Origin: Bacteroidota bacterium | GTDB lineage: Bacteria > Bacteroidota > Bacteroidia > Bacteroidales > UBA1556 | Length of the DNA: 6,539 nt | Assembly: GCA_003648395.1 (NCBI GenBank) | Contig: QMPB01000266.1 | Span: forward strand, 1-6,539 | Direction of reading: 5' to 3' | Shown: positions 5,726 to 6,539 of the stretch, in pieces | Layout: the number at the start of each line of letters is the position of its first letter | Position numbering within the stretch: position 1 is the first letter of the stretch | The notes under the pieces: model-generated | Seen by the model: the letters and a program-made list of their open reading frames with translations, nothing else | Database searches by the model: none | What the model was told of the DNA's origin: nothing | Made by a program: the position numbers and the translations under genes

Positions 5726-6539
5726 TTTTTAAACCTTTATAATAGTATTTTTTATATTTTTTGAATGACTTTTTATTCCCAAACCTAATATTATAAAGAG
5801 GTTTCTTGCTAGAATTAGTATATTTCTTATAATCCTTCAATCCCAATTTTTGCATGCATTCTTGGGCTGTGCTTTTTGCAATATCATTGTTGTTCTCATC
5901 TGCTAATAACCATATTTCGAATGCAAGTTCTGTTTCCTTATTATTAAGAGCCGATTGTATGCAATATGTATATACCTCCTTAGAATTAGCATCTTTGGCA
6001 AACTTACTTAATGTGTATTTACTAATTTTTGATGGTATGGAATCATAAATATTTTCAGTTGCTTTATATAACTCAATTGCTCTCTTACTATCTTTATTTT
6101 TACTGTACTCCTTGCTTTCTAAAACTAATAGTTGATAATGTATTTCATTTTTATATATAATAAGCAACGATCGAGGATAAGTCTCATTTAGAGCAGTTTT
6201 AGGGTGTTCTTCGGAAATGCTAATGGCAGTATCGCAATAGCTTTTCATCGAAACATAATCCTTAAAATCAATGCTTATTCTTGATTTCTTCATTAATGCA
6301 TTAAAAGCTTTACTTTGCTCAGAATTTTCTTTCTTTTGGAGCTCGGCTCTTACCTTTGCTAGTGAAATTAATATCATTGAATCTTCTTGAAGATTATTCT
6401 CTTCAATTTCCTCCAATGATTTATTAAGTATGGTATTTGCCGAATTAAACCTCTTTGCCCAGGCATTTAGATTTGCTTTACCCAACTGTTTTAGAATTAA
6501 CCTTTTGGCACTTTTATTTATACAATAGCTAAGTGAGTC
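5709..6539 (-). CDS. TPR-like helical protein, N-terminus outside window
   Basis: The visible 276 residues are almost entirely amphipathic helices in pairs, as in tetratricopeptide-repeat proteins. The clearest repeat-like unit is 'NKDSKRAIELYKATENIYD', and an earlier one is 'DFKDYVSMKSYCDTAISI'. Such domains act as protein-binding scaffolds; the partner is unknown. The frame has a TTG at 6483-6485 but stays open with no stop through the last base, adding 18 coding-like residues ('SAKRLILKQ' among them). The gene is therefore best called as truncated by the window edge, and that TTG is not a convincing start. The C-terminus is a strongly basic, Tyr/Lys-rich tail (last about 27 residues). The stop overlaps the start of the M23 peptidase gene by 17 bp, so the two are very likely one operon whose promoter lies outside the window. 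The family name is uncertain; helix content and gene reality are well supported. Confidence 0.8.
   Translation of the reverse strand, partial: DSLSYCINKSAKRLILKQLGKANLNAWAKRFNSANTILNKSLEEIEENNLQEDSMILISLAKVRAELQKKENSEQSKAFNALMKKSRISIDFKDYVSMKSYCDTAISISEEHPKTALNETYPRSLLIIYKNEIHYQLLVLESKEYSKNKDSKRAIELYKATENIYDSIPSKISKYTLSKFAKDANSKEVYTYCIQSALNNKETELAFEIWLLADENNNDIAKSTAQECMQKLGLKDYKKYTNSSKKPLYNIRFGNKKSFKKYKKYYYKGLKNEDYK

Noticed and set aside
5854..6048. Plus-strand frame of 64 codons
   Set aside because: It is antisense to the helical TPR-like gene; the Leu/Ser-rich content reflects the complement of Glu/Lys/Asn codons.

Overview
The window is AT-rich, gene-dense bacterial DNA that looks like a member of the Bacteroidota, probably the Bacteroidales/Marinilabiliales side. 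Three things support this. The promoter ahead of the first gene has the Bacteroidota TAnnTTTG core rather than an E. coli-type -10 box. Shine-Dalgarno sequences are mostly absent. The permease and the peptidase both have family forms I recognise from that phylum: a long LptF/LptG-type permease and a secreted M23 peptidase with the 'SGSFGELRSNHFHTGLDIKTQG' signature. The species cannot be told from the window.

Layout. Positions 1-571 are non-coding and hold repeats: an 18-bp perfect palindrome whose 14-bp core recurs about 98 bp later, an 88-bp imperfect hairpin carrying TTCGTG repeats, and a short motif resembling dispersed intergenic repeats. A TAnnTTTG promoter (about 512-544) then drives a plus-strand pair: an LptF/LptG-family LPS-export permease (572-2146, TTG start) and a family-4 glycosyltransferase (2139-3362) that overlap by 8 bp. 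A second plus-strand unit is a 197-residue protein of unknown function (3410-4003) with its own promoter-like core. Only 3 bp beyond it, two genes converge from the minus strand: a secreted M23 peptidase (4007-5725) and, upstream of it and overlapping by 17 bp, a helical TPR-like protein (5709 to the window edge). The TPR-like frame stays open to the last base, so its N-terminus lies outside the window.

Taken together, most of the window concerns the cell envelope: LPS movement out of the inner membrane, a sugar transferase that may act on an envelope glycan, and a peptidase predicted to act on peptidoglycan in the periplasm. The link between these activities is inferred from gene order only. 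I see no CRISPR array, transposase, phage gene, tRNA, rRNA or evident new multi-gene system. The least explained items are the repeats upstream of the permease, the 197-residue orphan and the permease's extra periplasmic segment.
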